64,000 bases of DNA from Bog-756 sp963806455 (GCA_963806455.1 CAWDXZ010000002.1:62001-126000); one strand, 5' to 3'. Positions 8,459 to 18,072 are shown, numbered from the stretch's first letter. The notes: generated from the sequence alone by a model not told the origin. Translations and numbers: made by a program.

Positions 8459-9027
8459 ATGGTAAAGCTAAGCGATGCGTTGAACGGCGGTGCAGCCCTA
8501 ATGGCGAAGCGCCTTCTGGGTTGTCATCTGAGTCGAACATTTGCGGGGCAGCGAGTGGTCTGCAGGATCGTCGAGACTGAAGCCTATGACCAATTAGATC
8601 CAGCTAGTCATAGCTACCGGGGAATGACGCCGAGGAACGGCGTTATGTTCGGGGAAGCTGGCCCTCTATATGGCTATCTTTCCTATGGAGTACATTTCTG
8701 CATGAACATTGTGACTGGAGCCGAGGGCCATGCCTCTGCGGCTCTAATAAGGGCCGTAGAGCCCGAGAGCGGGCTGGAGCTAATCAAAGCCAACCGACCT
8801 AACGTAAGGAAGGAGAAGATGCTCACTAATGGACCCGGAAAGGTTTGTGAAGCTCTCGCGATAGGACCTGAATTCAACAGGCATGATTTGACGAGGGAGC
8901 TACATTGTCATTTGATAAACCGCTAGCATCATCCCAGATTGCCGCCGGTACCCGGATTGGCATCACTCGTGCCATGGACCGCAAGTGGCGCTTTTACATC
9001 AGAGATAATCCCTTCGTTTCATTTTGA
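8459..9027 (+). pseudogene. mpg: 3-methyladenine DNA glycosylase (AAG/Mpg), one frameshift
   Basis: This is a base-excision-repair glycosylase of the AAG family. It shows LMAKRLLGCHL, the catalytic-pocket segment IVETEAYDQLDPASHSYRGM, the YLSYGVHFCMNIVTG strand and LTNGPGKVCEALAI. The first frame stops at 8926 after 155 residues. The expected C-terminus is present in another frame: KPLASSQIAAGTRIGITRAM then WRFYIRDNPFVSF, ending at 9027. One base missing near 8910-8920 explains this; joined length is about 189 residues, normal for the family. Base composition is visibly less GC-rich than its neighbours, which suggests acquisition from outside. Confidence 0.8.
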
Positions 9028-9229
9028 CGTGGGGATCAATCAACAGTGCTTATGGCAATGGACTCAGTCTTTACAGAAGTTCGGCGCTCGGTGCTCGGTG
9101 ATATCAGTCAGCCACATTCGTCGGGACGGGTGGCGGTGAACTGGCGCTGGACCAAGTCCTCACACAGGTGCGGGCGTTCTTGAGGTTCTTGTAACCTTTC
9201 TCCACCCGGGAAGATCTGGTGTTGATGTG

Positions 9230-9757
9230 GCCTGACGCGTGCCGGTGTCAGAGTCCTCATTTTGGACGGGGCCATCGGACCCGACCGGGTGATGGTGACC
9301 TGCTTGGATGGAATGGACAAAACGGTGCCGGTCTCGGTCTCGGTCACCGGCACGGCGAGACCGTGCACCCGAATGTGCTGGGACGTCGCGTACGTGAGGA
9401 TGGCCGAAGTGGCCATGGCACAGCGACCTGATTGTTGTTCGATCGGACGAGGGGGCAGTTGTCTGCGAACCGGGACGTACCAATGAAGAGGGTTCCGGGC
9501 TTCCGCCCGTCCGGGCATTTGCCAAATACCTGTACCGACCACGATTTCGGCACTGACAACTGGAGGCCATAGGTCAAATGGGCGATCCAGCCTGAGGTGG
9601 AAGGGGGAGCGGACGCGCTCGACTGGGCCTGACCACAGGCTGCCGGCATCGCTAACCCAGCAATGGCAACGAACCAGAACCGTGCCGGACGCTGCGTCGA
9701 AGTGGTCTCCTTCCATCCTTCGCCTAGATGCAGTTGCCATGGCTCGTGATGAGGCAA
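9230..9757 (-). pseudogene. Putative secreted protein, frameshifted
   Basis: The frame from about 9757 has a hydrophobic leader (FWFVAIAGLAMPAACGQA) followed by a secreted-looking domain: HLTYGLQLSVPKSWSVQVFG and KPGTLFIGTSRFADNCPLV. Near 9420 the coherent sequence moves to another frame and goes on as TSQHIRVHGLAVPVTETETG and TVLSIPSKQVTITRSGP. The two parts read as one Ser/Thr-rich extracytoplasmic protein. It is not a lipoprotein by strict lipobox rules. I do not know its function, and both termini are uncertain. Confidence 0.45.
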
Positions 9758-10054
9758 CCAGCCACACCTACTACTTCCGGGAGCTGGATCTGGTTGACAA
9801 CCAACATGAAGGAGCCGTGATGTCAGCGATCTGGAGCATTTCGTCTACGCGAACTGATCTCCAACATCAAGAAGATGGGGGTGTACCTCGTGCAGGGTGT
9901 GGACAGTCACCCAGTTCACCCCATCAAGAGCTGCGGTCGGCTTGGCGCCCCACCGGCCGTCGTAGTTGTCACGATCGCACTATGGGGGTTGAGGTCATGT
10001 CCAGCGCGCATCTCCGCGAATCGGGGACCAACGCGTCCCTCGTAGACTTCCGAT

Positions 10055-10987
10055 GTGCACCCGTTTCGATTCGGTTACCAGCTGATGCCATGCTCGGCCG
10101 ACGGATTGCGAGCGCAGGCCGGTGCGGCCGAGGAAGCCGGATTCGATGTGATTCACACCTGGGACCACGTGGGGGATGGGTGGTCACCCCTGGCACCTCT
10201 GCTGGCCATGGCCGACTGTACGGCCAGGATCCATGTCGGCCCGCTCGTACTCAATAACGACTTTCATCACCCGGCCCGTCTGGCCCAGGAGCTGGCCAGC
10301 ATTGACCACCTCAGCGGAGGGCGACTGGAGGTCGGCCTGGGCGCCGGGCACTCCTTCACCGAGTATGCGGCCATCGGCCATCCGTTCGATCCACCCTCGA
10401 TGCGAAAGGCTCGCCTGGCGGAGGCGGTCGAGGTGCTTCGACAGCTTCTCGACGGTGAGGAGGTCACGTTCGACGGCGACCACTATCAGCTCCAAGGGGT
10501 ACGCATGCTGCGCTCCCTACAAGACCACGTCCCTCTGTTGGTCGGCGTCAACGGCAAGCAGGCCCTCGCCCACGCCGCCCGACATGCCGACATCATCGGC
10601 CTCACCATGTTGGGACGTACGCTGGAAGACGGCCAACGCCACGAAGTTCGCTGGCAGCCGGATCGGTTGGATGCCACCGTTCATCACATCCGACAACAGG
10701 CTGGCGAGCGGTGGGACCAGCTGGAGTTGCACGTATTGGTCCAGGCAGTCATCGTGGCCGACAACCGTCGGGAGGCGGCTCATCAAGCGGTCAGGCGTAT
10801 CCCTGGTCTCAGTGTTGAGGACGCTCTGGCCACCCCGTTTCTCGCTCTCGGAAGCCACGATGAGATCGCTGACCACCTTCTCGCGTGCCGCGACCGTTGG
10901 GGCATTTCATATGTGAGCGTCCGAGATATGGCGTCATTCTCACCGGTCATCCCTCGGATCAGACAGGTCAATGCGACCTCAAGATGA
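10055..10987 (+). CDS. LLM-class F420-dependent oxidoreductase
   Basis: A 310-residue TIM-barrel protein of the luciferase-like monooxygenase class. It begins FRFGYQLMPCSADGLRAQAG, with EEAGFDVIHTWDHVGDGWSP, then GPLVLNNDFHHPARLAQELA and GGRLEVGLGAGHSFTEYAAI. The last two are the F420/FMN-binding signatures of the actinobacterial F420 branch, near residues 63-100. It resembles the TIGR03621-type group. It would use reduced F420 on an unknown substrate in the cytoplasm. The start is the GTG at 10055. The gene is intact and is flanked by broken genes. Confidence 0.87.
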   Translation: MHPFRFGYQLMPCSADGLRAQAGAAEEAGFDVIHTWDHVGDGWSPLAPLLAMADCTARIHVGPLVLNNDFHHPARLAQELASIDHLSGGRLEVGLGAGHSFTEYAAIGHPFDPPSMRKARLAEAVEVLRQLLDGEEVTFDGDHYQLQGVRMLRSLQDHVPLLVGVNGKQALAHAARHADIIGLTMLGRTLEDGQRHEVRWQPDRLDATVHHIRQQAGERWDQLELHVLVQAVIVADNRREAAHQAVRRIPGLSVEDALATPFLALGSHDEIADHLLACRDRWGISYVSVRDMASFSPVIPRIRQVNATSR

Positions 10988-11069
10988 GCCCACCCCGTGG
11001 TGGCGCAGATGACCGCGTCTCGTCCGCGGACCGACGATCGGAGACAGACGGTCCGAGCGATCACGGTTT

Positions 11070-11750
11070 TTAACGATGGTGAGAATCGGGTGACGTGTCC
11101 TCGTTGCCACCATTGGTCGAGCCGAAGGTTTCGACAAACCACGGTGTCTCATGGTGATCTTGTGCATTCGGATTCGGTCGGTGCGCGGGGTCGAGCTTTT
11201 TCAAGATGCAATCGAGGGTGCGGTGATCACGCTGACTGACAACCTTGATCCCATTTCGGATCAAGAGGGCAGCACAGACGCCTTGACCGGCCCGATAATG
11301 ACCGTGTGACCGAGCACCTGTGTAGATGACCTGTGATCCGCAGGCAGCACTGATGTCCATAAGGATGGCAAGGTGCACCCGACCGGATCGGGCCTTCGCG
11401 AGCATGGTTCTTGCTGCGACGATCATGGACTCGGTCCAATCGATCCCGATATCGCTGAGTACTCGGGCTCTGCCGTCCAGAACGTCAAACCCGTCCCCGC
11501 CGTGGATGTCAGGCGTGGCCCGTGGAGTTCCGAATGCGAAGTCTTCAGGGCAGAAGGTGACGACCTGCACATTGGGGAGCCGGAATAGACGTTCCGTATG
11601 GGAGTACGGAGCACCGTATGAGCTTCCGTCAACGCCACAGGCGACCCCCCGTAAGCAAGCACTGACGATGAGCCTTAGTGGACTGCTTTCGGAAAACGAA
11701 GGCCATCCTTCGATTTCGGAGGCGCTGGGAAGATGATCGGTGGCCACCAT
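11070..11750 (-). CDS. DUF523 family protein
   Basis: A 226-residue protein whose core matches DUF523 (YbbK-like). It shows LIVSACLRGVACGVDG at the start of the domain, VVTFCPEDFAFGTPR, AILMDISAACGSQVIYTGA and AGQGVCAALLIRNGIKVVS. The conserved cysteines of these motifs, thought to bind metal or serve redox in the family, are all present. A hydrophilic C-terminal tail of about 35 residues is extra. The family has no proven function. The ATG at 11750 is used. The gene is monocistronic. Confidence 0.85.
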   Translation of the reverse strand: MVATDHLPSASEIEGWPSFSESSPLRLIVSACLRGVACGVDGSSYGAPYSHTERLFRLPNVQVVTFCPEDFAFGTPRATPDIHGGDGFDVLDGRARVLSDIGIDWTESMIVAARTMLAKARSGRVHLAILMDISAACGSQVIYTGARSHGHYRAGQGVCAALLIRNGIKVVSQRDHRTLDCILKKLDPAHRPNPNAQDHHETPWFVETFGSTNGGNEDTSPDSHHR

Positions 11751-11869
11751 CTGCCCATTCTGTCCGCTATCTGCGTGGTATGGATCAGTTCGACGGCACC
11801 CTTACCCCAGTTCCCGACCTTGCAAGGCGATCTCGCGCAGCCAGGTTCCTCGGTCGCGACGGAATCACG

Positions 11870-12405
11870 CACTCCCGTCTCGTAAGTACCTCGTCGCGAG
11901 CCTCGATCAGAGCCTGCGTCGCCTCGTGCTCGACTACGTCGACACGCCGGTAAGGCCCTCTGCGCGTATCCCCTCGTACTCCGACCAGCGGACCGCCGAG
12001 GCCGTTGGCATCATCCGCCACTCGGGCACCCCACTCTGATCCATCGGCCCTCGCACTCGATGTTCAACTGTTGTATCGAAGACGGCCTACTCAACGTTGG
12101 CGGCAATGAAGGCGTCGGGTGCATCGCCTTCTCCGTACAGTGCAGGGGCTCCTCGCGACCGATACCTCAATGGGACCCCCAAGGACTCCACGGCCTCCTT
12201 GGATGGCACGCTCGCTCGTCACATACGCAACGACGAGAACCTCGACCCCATCCAAGTTCTCAACGACATCGCTCTGGGGAGAACCAGTCTGTTGCCCAGT
12301 TGGCCACCGCCTGGGCTTTGCGCGACCCCTAGAGCCACGTCCGTGCCCATCGGCTCGAGCAGCGTAGCCAAGCTCGAGCAAAACGTGTCCCCCTGCTATT
12401 CAAGC
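11870..12405 (+). pseudogene. Aldo/keto reductase, multiply frameshifted remnant
   Basis: Fragments in different frames follow the order of an aldo/keto reductase of the YghZ type. They are KYLVASLDQSLRRLVLDYVD (helix and active-site region), AEAVGIIRHSGTPL, then after a deletion RYLNGTPKDSTASLDG, NLDPIQVLNDIAL, SVAQLATAWALRDP and TSVPIGSSSVAKLEQNV. The last motif is the NADPH-binding helix of the family. The N-terminal catalytic Tyr region and much of the middle are missing. At least three frame changes are needed, so this is a decayed gene. Confidence 0.7.
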
Positions 12406-12713
12406 CGGATTGAATAGCTTCGTGATCGGGAACGGCCAACCTCGTGGGCTATCACATGTGTGGTGTTCATGGGTGGCGCAGGCAACGATCGCAAGCACGG
12501 CTGCTATGAGGGCTACTCGGAGATCGGTCGACAGCGGAGGGACAACTGCACAGGTGGTGCTGGGAGGAGACGGGAAGCGATGTCGCAGAAGATCCGAGCT
12601 GAGTTCAGGGCGTCGCGAGGACGGCTAGGACGGGAAGGTGCACACCAGCGTTCTCAGGTGAGAGAGAGCAGCGGCGATCTGCCGAGCACGGGCTGCCGGT
12701 AGCCTGCACGTCG
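12406..12713. other. Intergenic region, no gene recognised
   Basis: A short stretch between the aldo/keto reductase remnant and the cNMP-binding reductase. Small open frames are present but none has recognisable content. It presumably carries the promoter of the downstream gene; no clear ribosome site precedes the ATG at 12714. Confidence 0.4.
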
Positions 12714-14360
12714 ATGAGTGAGGACTTGGACAGCTCGATCCCGACCCTCGACCCCACCGAGATCGCTTTCCTCGAGCCGTTGGGCCAGCGCCGACGGGTC
12801 GAGGCTGGTCACTTCCTCTACAGAGCAGGGGAACGGGGCTACGACTTCTATGTCGTGCTCTCAGGGCGCGTGGAGATCCTGCTCGATTCCGACGGTGAGA
12901 GTCTCGTCATCACGACTCATGGTCCGGGACGGTTCCTCGGTGAGCTGAACCTGCTGACGGGGCTCCGGGTATTCGTGAGCGCTCGCGTGGCCGAGTCAGG
13001 CGAGGTGCTCGCCGTGCCGGTTAAGACCTTTCGCAGGATCATCGCCACCGAACCCCAGCTGAGCGACAAGATCCTCGCCGCCTTCATGGCCCGCCGAGCC
13101 GATCTCATCACTGGCGCGGCGGCGACGACCCGGGTCGTCGGTTCGCGGTACTCACCCGAGACGCTCCAGATCCGGGAGTTCTTGGCGAGAACGCGCCTGC
13201 CGTACCAGTGGCTTGACCCCGATGCCGATCCGCAGGTGGACTCACTGCTCGAGGAATTCCAGATCGAGCCGGCCGATCTGCCGGTGGTGGTTTCCTCCGG
13301 CAAGGTCTTCCGCCGGACCAGTCCCGGCGTACTCTCGGAGTACCTCGGGATCACCGTCGCCAACGCCCCAGAACGGTGTGTCGATCTCGTCATCGTGGGC
13401 GGGGGGCCAGCTGGTCTCGCAGCCGCCGTCTACGGGGCGTCCGAGGGGTTGCGGACGATTTGTGTCGACATGGTCGCACCAGGCGGTCAGGCGGGGACGA
13501 GCTCGCGCATCGAGAACTACTTCGGCTTCCCTACCGGCATCTCCGGGAGCGACCTCGCCCAGCGCGGGCTGGTCCAGGCCGAGAAGTTCGGTGCCTTCCT
13601 GAGTGCTCCCTGCGCAGTCGAGAGTCTGCGCGAGCGATCTGGTCATCTCGTCACCGAGCTTGCTGATGGCACCGAGCTTGCGGCCCGTGCCGTCATTGCT
13701 GCCACGGGTGCTCGCTATCGCCGACTCGAGGTGACCGGACTCTCCCAGTTCGAGTCCCGCGGTGTGTATTACGCCGCTACCGACCTCGAGGTTCGACAGT
13801 GTTCTGGCGAGCCTGTCATCGTGGTCGGCGGCGGAAATTCGGCCGGACAGGCGGCAATATTTCTCGCCCAACAGGGGAGCCACGTGACGGTTGTGATCCG
13901 CGGTCCGGAGCTCAACGCCGGGATGTCTCGCTACCTGGTCGACCGTCTCGAGAGCCACCCTCATATCGAGGTGTTGACCCAAACCCAGGTCGTTGGTCTA
14001 GAGGGGGAACAGTATCTTCGGGCTGTCCGCCTGGCCGGGACGGACGGGGAGAGAGCCGTACAGGTCGCCGGCCTGTTCTCCTTCATCGGCGCTGAGCCCA
14101 CCTCCGGCTGGCTTTCGGGATGCGCTGCACTCGATGACCGCGGGTTCGTGCTCACCGACCGGGCCCTTCTCGAGAGTCAGCTGGACGGCCGTTGGAACGG
14201 CCTGGGTCGAGGTCCGCTCGCCTTCGAGACCAGCCACCCGGGGTTGTTTGCGGTAGGTGACCTCCGCTCCGGATCGACCAAGCGGGTCGCAGCGGCTGTC
14301 GGTGAAGGATCGGCGGCCGTGAGGGCGGTCCACGACCATCTGCGTTTCGTTGGTAGTTGA
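12714..14360 (+). CDS. cNMP-binding / thioredoxin-reductase-like FAD fusion
   Basis: A 548-residue three-part protein. Residues about 15-140 form a cyclic-nucleotide-binding beta roll (GHFLYRAGERGYDFYVVLSG, GPGRFLGELNLLTG). Residues about 155-215 form a glutaredoxin/thioredoxin-like domain without a CXXC. From about 222 to the end there is a thioredoxin-reductase-type flavoprotein: VIVGGGPAGLAAAVYG, GGQAGTSSRIENYFGFPTG, IVVGGGNSAGQAAIFLAQ, AVGDLRSGSTKRVAAAVGEG. The CATC redox pair of true thioredoxin reductases is replaced by YYAAT, so electrons cannot follow the standard path. Proteins of this architecture occur in actinobacteria and may couple cNMP sensing to NAD(P)H oxidation. The gene is intact and stands alone. 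Confidence 0.88.
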   Translation: MSEDLDSSIPTLDPTEIAFLEPLGQRRRVEAGHFLYRAGERGYDFYVVLSGRVEILLDSDGESLVITTHGPGRFLGELNLLTGLRVFVSARVAESGEVLAVPVKTFRRIIATEPQLSDKILAAFMARRADLITGAAATTRVVGSRYSPETLQIREFLARTRLPYQWLDPDADPQVDSLLEEFQIEPADLPVVVSSGKVFRRTSPGVLSEYLGITVANAPERCVDLVIVGGGPAGLAAAVYGASEGLRTICVDMVAPGGQAGTSSRIENYFGFPTGISGSDLAQRGLVQAEKFGAFLSAPCAVESLRERSGHLVTELADGTELAARAVIAATGARYRRLEVTGLSQFESRGVYYAATDLEVRQCSGEPVIVVGGGNSAGQAAIFLAQQGSHVTVVIRGPELNAGMSRYLVDRLESHPHIEVLTQTQVVGLEGEQYLRAVRLAGTDGERAVQVAGLFSFIGAEPTSGWLSGCAALDDRGFVLTDRALLESQLDGRWNGLGRGPLAFETSHPGLFAVGDLRSGSTKRVAAAVGEGSAAVRAVHDHLRFVGS

Positions 14361-14490
14361 TCCGAGGTAGCGTTGTGGTCCCGGGATTTTCCTGTCTTTC
14401 CTCATGTCATGGGCTGGACTTTGCCGCTGGGTACCGTCCCGCTCGGCGAACTTGCTCATCGACAAGTAGCTGACCGAAGGAGGCCATCCG

Positions 14491-15159
14491 ATGGCGGACG
14501 CTAGTGCCGAGCGCGGACCCCGCCGAGAGGTCCGGATCCTCGTCTTATCGGCGTCGTTGCGGCGACAATCGTTGAATACCCGTCTCGCTGATCTGACAGG
14601 GCATTGCATTGAGGCGAACGAGGGTACCGTCACGGTGAAGTGCATGGCCGAATTCGAGATGCCCTCTTATGACCAGGACGTCCAAGATCGTGACGGATTC
14701 CCGGCAGCCGCCGAGGCACTTCGCCAAGCGTTGGGAGATAACGACGCCTTCGTGATCGTGTCGCCGGAGTACAACGCATCGATGCCAGGTTCGCTCAAGA
14801 ACGCGATCGACTGGCTGTCTCGTTTTCATCCCCAGCCCTTCAGCGAGCGCCAATGCCTCCTTCTATCGGCTTCGCCCTCAATGGCTGGTGGCAATCGTGG
14901 CCTGTGGGCGCTCCGGATCCCCCTCGAGCATCTCGGCAGCCGGGTGTATCCCGACATGTTCTCACTAGCTCAAGCGCACCAGGCCTTCGATGACGAGGGC
15001 AACCTTGTTAGTGGCGACCTCCACGCACGGCTTGACCAGACGATCATCGCCTTCATGGATCTCGTCGAGGCCAGCAAGCACTACCCGTGTGCGAAACGTG
15101 CCTGGGTCGAATATCTTGGCGAACGACCTGACCCGGCTCTTGATCGTGTCGAAGTCTAG
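14491..15159 (+). CDS. NADPH-dependent FMN reductase family protein
   Basis: A 222-residue flavodoxin-fold reductase. RILVLSASLRRQSLNTRLA at residues 16-34 is the FMN-phosphate loop, and SPEYNASMPGSLKNAIDW near 91-108 is the family signature. The C-terminal part carries ALRIPLEHLGSRVYPDMFSL. It would reduce FMN or quinones with NADPH in the cytoplasm. The start has a good AAGGAGG ribosome site. It follows the cNMP-reductase fusion by 130 bases on the same strand, so co-transcription is possible but not shown. Confidence 0.86.
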   Translation: MADASAERGPRREVRILVLSASLRRQSLNTRLADLTGHCIEANEGTVTVKCMAEFEMPSYDQDVQDRDGFPAAAEALRQALGDNDAFVIVSPEYNASMPGSLKNAIDWLSRFHPQPFSERQCLLLSASPSMAGGNRGLWALRIPLEHLGSRVYPDMFSLAQAHQAFDDEGNLVSGDLHARLDQTIIAFMDLVEASKHYPCAKRAWVEYLGERPDPALDRVEV

Positions 15160-15220
15160 ACGTCTGGATGGCGCAAATGCCGTCCGGGCATGCCAATCCG
15201 CCCGAAGGAGGTCATCGCTA

Positions 15221-15289
15221 ATGCGTGCCCAAAAGAGTCATGGGAACGTCGCGCGGGACGTTGACGCGGCTCAGCTACAGAGAGCCTGA
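15221..15289 (+). CDS. Possible 22-residue peptide with strong ribosome site
   Basis: AAGGAGG (15205-15211) is followed nine bases later by an ATG and 22 codons (MRAQKSHGNVARDVDAAQLQ..). The ribosome site is better than that of many neighbouring genes. It could be a small protein or leader, or the stub of a lost gene, since an SDR fragment lies just downstream. There is no homology I recognise. Confidence 0.3.
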   Translation: MRAQKSHGNVARDVDAAQLQRA

Positions 15290-15427
15290 AGCGAGAGGGT
15301 GTAGTTTCCCGGAGCCCGTCCGGGACCCACAGAAGATCGGGATGGCACCTCCAGGACATCCGATGCGAAAGGAAACGGGCTCGTACTCGACGGTGACCCT
15401 GGGTCCTCGATCGACAATCGCCACCTT

Positions 15428-15525
15428 CTGCTGGTCGGCGCCGTGCCGGCCTTGGATTGGCCGTGGCCCATCGCTTCGCCGACGCCGGCTACCGAGTGAC
15501 CTTGATGGCTCGCAGCTCAGACTGA
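15428..15525 (+). pseudogene. SDR N-terminal fragment
   Basis: The frame LLVGAVPALGLAVAHRFADA then GYRVTLMARSS ends at a TGA at 15523. It matches the first beta-strand, the glycine-rich turn (here damaged) and the first helix of a short-chain dehydrogenase. No further SDR sequence follows before 15683. It is a gene scrap. Confidence 0.5.
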
Positions 15526-15682
15526 CTCGGCAGTCTCATTGAGGGCACCGCCTCCGATCCCGAAAACACTGCAACACGGTATTGGGATGTCGTCCATTCC
15601 GACGGACCCCGGCAGTCAGAGTTTCGCTTCACTGGCGAATTGGCCCTGACAAGAGCCTCCAACTCCGCGTGTGGAGAACCGA

Positions 15683-16099
15683 TCAGCTTTCGTACGCGAA
15701 GAATCGGTCTGCGGCCGCTTGATCGTCGAAGAAGATTTTGATGACCGACAGACGATCATCCGGGTCGGACTCGAGAAGGTAGAGGTGATGGCCCCGGTAG
15801 ATGCGTCCATGCGTTTGAACCTGAGCATACTGGAGCGCCGTCATATGGGTTTCACCAATCATCCAATCCATCCACTTCAGCACCTCAAACGTACCTCGGG
15901 ATAATTCGATCAACTTGACAATGTGATGCCGTACTTCGTCGGGTCCGTGGAACTCCCCAGAGAGCCGACTGTGTCCTGGTACCGAATAGACGACGTGGGG
16001 CGACAGTAGCTGCACTGCCTCGTCGACGTGCTCCCTCGAATAGTTCAGAAAGAACCGCTTTGCGTTGATCATGCGTTGAGGCTCAGGCGTACTCGCCAT
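15683..16099 (-). CDS. SnoaL-like / NTF2-fold protein
   Basis: A 138-residue protein of the NTF2-like (SnoaL, ketosteroid-isomerase-like) fold. It shows an N-terminal helix RFFLNYSREHVDEAVQLLSP, the strand HVVYSVPGHSRLSGEFHGPD, then ALQYAQVQTHGRIYRGHHLY and a C-terminal SVIKIFFDDQAAADRFF. This layout is typical of small polar-product cyclases, isomerases or ligand-binding proteins. The substrate is unknown. The gene is intact and its neighbours offer no clear pathway. The start is the ATG at 16099. Confidence 0.75.
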   Translation of the reverse strand: MASTPEPQRMINAKRFFLNYSREHVDEAVQLLSPHVVYSVPGHSRLSGEFHGPDEVRHHIVKLIELSRGTFEVLKWMDWMIGETHMTALQYAQVQTHGRIYRGHHLYLLESDPDDRLSVIKIFFDDQAAADRFFAYES

Positions 16100-16215
16100 T
16101 GAATGATCCTAGATGACTCCGCATTGACCTTCGACCCGCACGAACCGAGATGAGGTGCCGACACGTTCCTCCTATGGCGGGAACAGGATTTCCTGCTGAT
16201 GGAGCCACCTCGATC

Positions 16216-18072
16216 TCAAAAGAGTGTCGCGGCATGCGATGCCGTCAGGCCTCGGGCCGCATTCACGATCCCGACATGAGTGAAGGCTTGGGGAAAGTTC
16301 CCGAGTAAGCGCTTTTGGCCCGGGTCATACTCTTCGGAGATGAGTCCTACGTCATTCACCAGGGCGGCAATCCGCTGGAAGAGGGCCGTCGCGTCATCGA
16401 GCCGGCCGATCAGCCGTAGGCAGCCGATCAGCCAGAGGGTGCACGGGAGGAACATTCCCTCGCGGCCCGGTAACCCGTCCACTCCCGATTCGTTCTGATA
16501 TCGAAGGACGAACCCGTCTTCAGTGAGGTGCTCCCGAATGGCATCGACGGTCCGGATCACTCGTTGGTCGTCTGCGGGGAGGAACCCAACGATCGGCATC
16601 ATCAGCAGGCTCGCATCGAGCTCGACAGCTCCATAGAACTGTGTGAACGCCCCGACGTCGGCGTTCCATCCCTTCTCACAGACTTCGGCATGGATCGCAT
16701 CCCGGATGGCGCTCCACTCGTCGGCAGGTCCATCCAGACCGTGGACGTCGACACCGCGAACGGCGCGGTCGAAGGCGACCCAGGCCATGACCTTGGAGTG
16801 GGTGAACAGCCGACGAGGACCACGAACCTCCCAGATTCCGTCATCAGGATCGGACCAGTGGTCAACGAGGAATCCCATGATCGCCACTTGAATCCGCCAG
16901 ATGACCTCGTGTACGGCAATGCCGTGGGAACGAGCCCGGTCGATGGCGTTCATGAGCTCCCCGTAGACATCAAGTTGGAACTGTCCGGAGGCGGCATTAC
17001 CGATCCGCACCGGTGATGATTCTTTGTAGCCGGGAAGCCAGTCGATTTCTAGTTCGGTCAGACGACGCTCACCGGCTGGTCCGTACATGATCTGCAGTTG
17101 CTCGGGATCACCGGCAGCGACGCGTCCCAGCCATGCCAGCCAGCTCTCTGCTTCTTCACGCAAACCCGATTCGATCAGGGCTTCGAGCGTGAATGATGCA
17201 TCACGGACCCAGCAATAGCGGTAGTCCCAGTTGCGCACGCCCCCAAGGGATTCGGGGAGCGACGTCGTCGCCGCAGCGACAATGCCGCCCGTCGGACCGT
17301 ACGTCAGTCCTTTCAAGGTAATGAGGGACCGCAACGCGAGATCCTCCCATTCGCCGTGCACCGGCAGAACTCGGGCACACCAATCGCCCCAAAACTTCAT
17401 CGTCTCATCGAGCGCCCGCGTGATATCAAGCACGAAAGGGGGGTCCTCGTGTGACCGGTACCAGGCAAGTCCAAAGGCCAGCTCGTCCCCGGCCCGGACC
17501 TTGAACTGGCCCTCGTGACGCATCTTGATGCCCTCAAGCTCGATGGGGGAGTCGAGTACGAGGGCATTCGGTCCGGCAATGGCGATGAGACCACGGTCCG
17601 TTCGCCGGACCCATGGAACGTCGTACCCATACTCGAACCGCATGACCAACTCGGTTCGCATCTGCACCTCGCCTTCAATTCCCCGCACGATACGGACAAC
17701 TCTCGGGTGGTGATGTCGGGGAGGCATGAAGTCGATGATCTGTACTGTGCCGGTACCGGTGGTGACCTCGGTCTCGAGCACCATCGACATACTCCGATAG
17801 CGGCGCGTGTTGGAGGTGACGGGTCCGTCGGCGGCCAGCTGCCAGCGGCCGTGCTTCTTCTCTCCGAGGAGCTTGGTGAAACAGCTCCCAGAGTCGAAGC
17901 GGGGAAGGCAGAGCCAGTCGATGGAACCATCACGTCCGACGAGCGCGGCAGTCTCCGTATCGCCGATCATCGCGTAGTCCTCGATCGGTTGAGTCACTGC
18001 CGCAACCTCAGGTATTGGTCGAGGCCCGGGTGCGCCCCGTCGTCTCGTAGAGATCGCATCGTATTCTGCCAT
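16216..18072 (-). CDS. GH15 family glucoamylase/trehalase
   Basis: A 618-residue cytoplasmic glycoside hydrolase family 15 protein. The N-terminal beta domain begins PIEDYAMIGDTETAALVGRD and GSIDWLCLPRFDS. The (alpha/alpha)6 barrel carries VRDASFTLEALIESG, the first catalytic-Glu segment DPDDGIWEVRGPRRLFTHSK near residue 412 and the second near 580 (GLISEEYDPGQKRLLGNFPQ). Mycobacterial enzymes of this layout are trehalases, so trehalose or alpha-glucan hydrolysis is likely. There is no signal peptide. It is not in an operon. A second, more divergent GH15 enzyme lies at 30.5-32.2 kb. Confidence 0.9.
   Translation of the reverse strand: MAEYDAISTRRRGAPGPRPIPEVAAVTQPIEDYAMIGDTETAALVGRDGSIDWLCLPRFDSGSCFTKLLGEKKHGRWQLAADGPVTSNTRRYRSMSMVLETEVTTGTGTVQIIDFMPPRHHHPRVVRIVRGIEGEVQMRTELVMRFEYGYDVPWVRRTDRGLIAIAGPNALVLDSPIELEGIKMRHEGQFKVRAGDELAFGLAWYRSHEDPPFVLDITRALDETMKFWGDWCARVLPVHGEWEDLALRSLITLKGLTYGPTGGIVAAATTSLPESLGGVRNWDYRYCWVRDASFTLEALIESGLREEAESWLAWLGRVAAGDPEQLQIMYGPAGERRLTELEIDWLPGYKESSPVRIGNAASGQFQLDVYGELMNAIDRARSHGIAVHEVIWRIQVAIMGFLVDHWSDPDDGIWEVRGPRRLFTHSKVMAWVAFDRAVRGVDVHGLDGPADEWSAIRDAIHAEVCEKGWNADVGAFTQFYGAVELDASLLMMPIVGFLPADDQRVIRTVDAIREHLTEDGFVLRYQNESGVDGLPGREGMFLPCTLWLIGCLRLIGRLDDATALFQRIAALVNDVGLISEEYDPGQKRLLGNFPQAFTHVGIVNAARGLTASHAATLF

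Noticed and set aside
9768..10054. Plus-strand frame starting MSAIWSISS after AAGGAG
   Set aside because: The ribosome site is good, but the protein is Ser/Arg-rich and runs out of frame into the LLM gene; another frame also looks partly coding. Too little to call.
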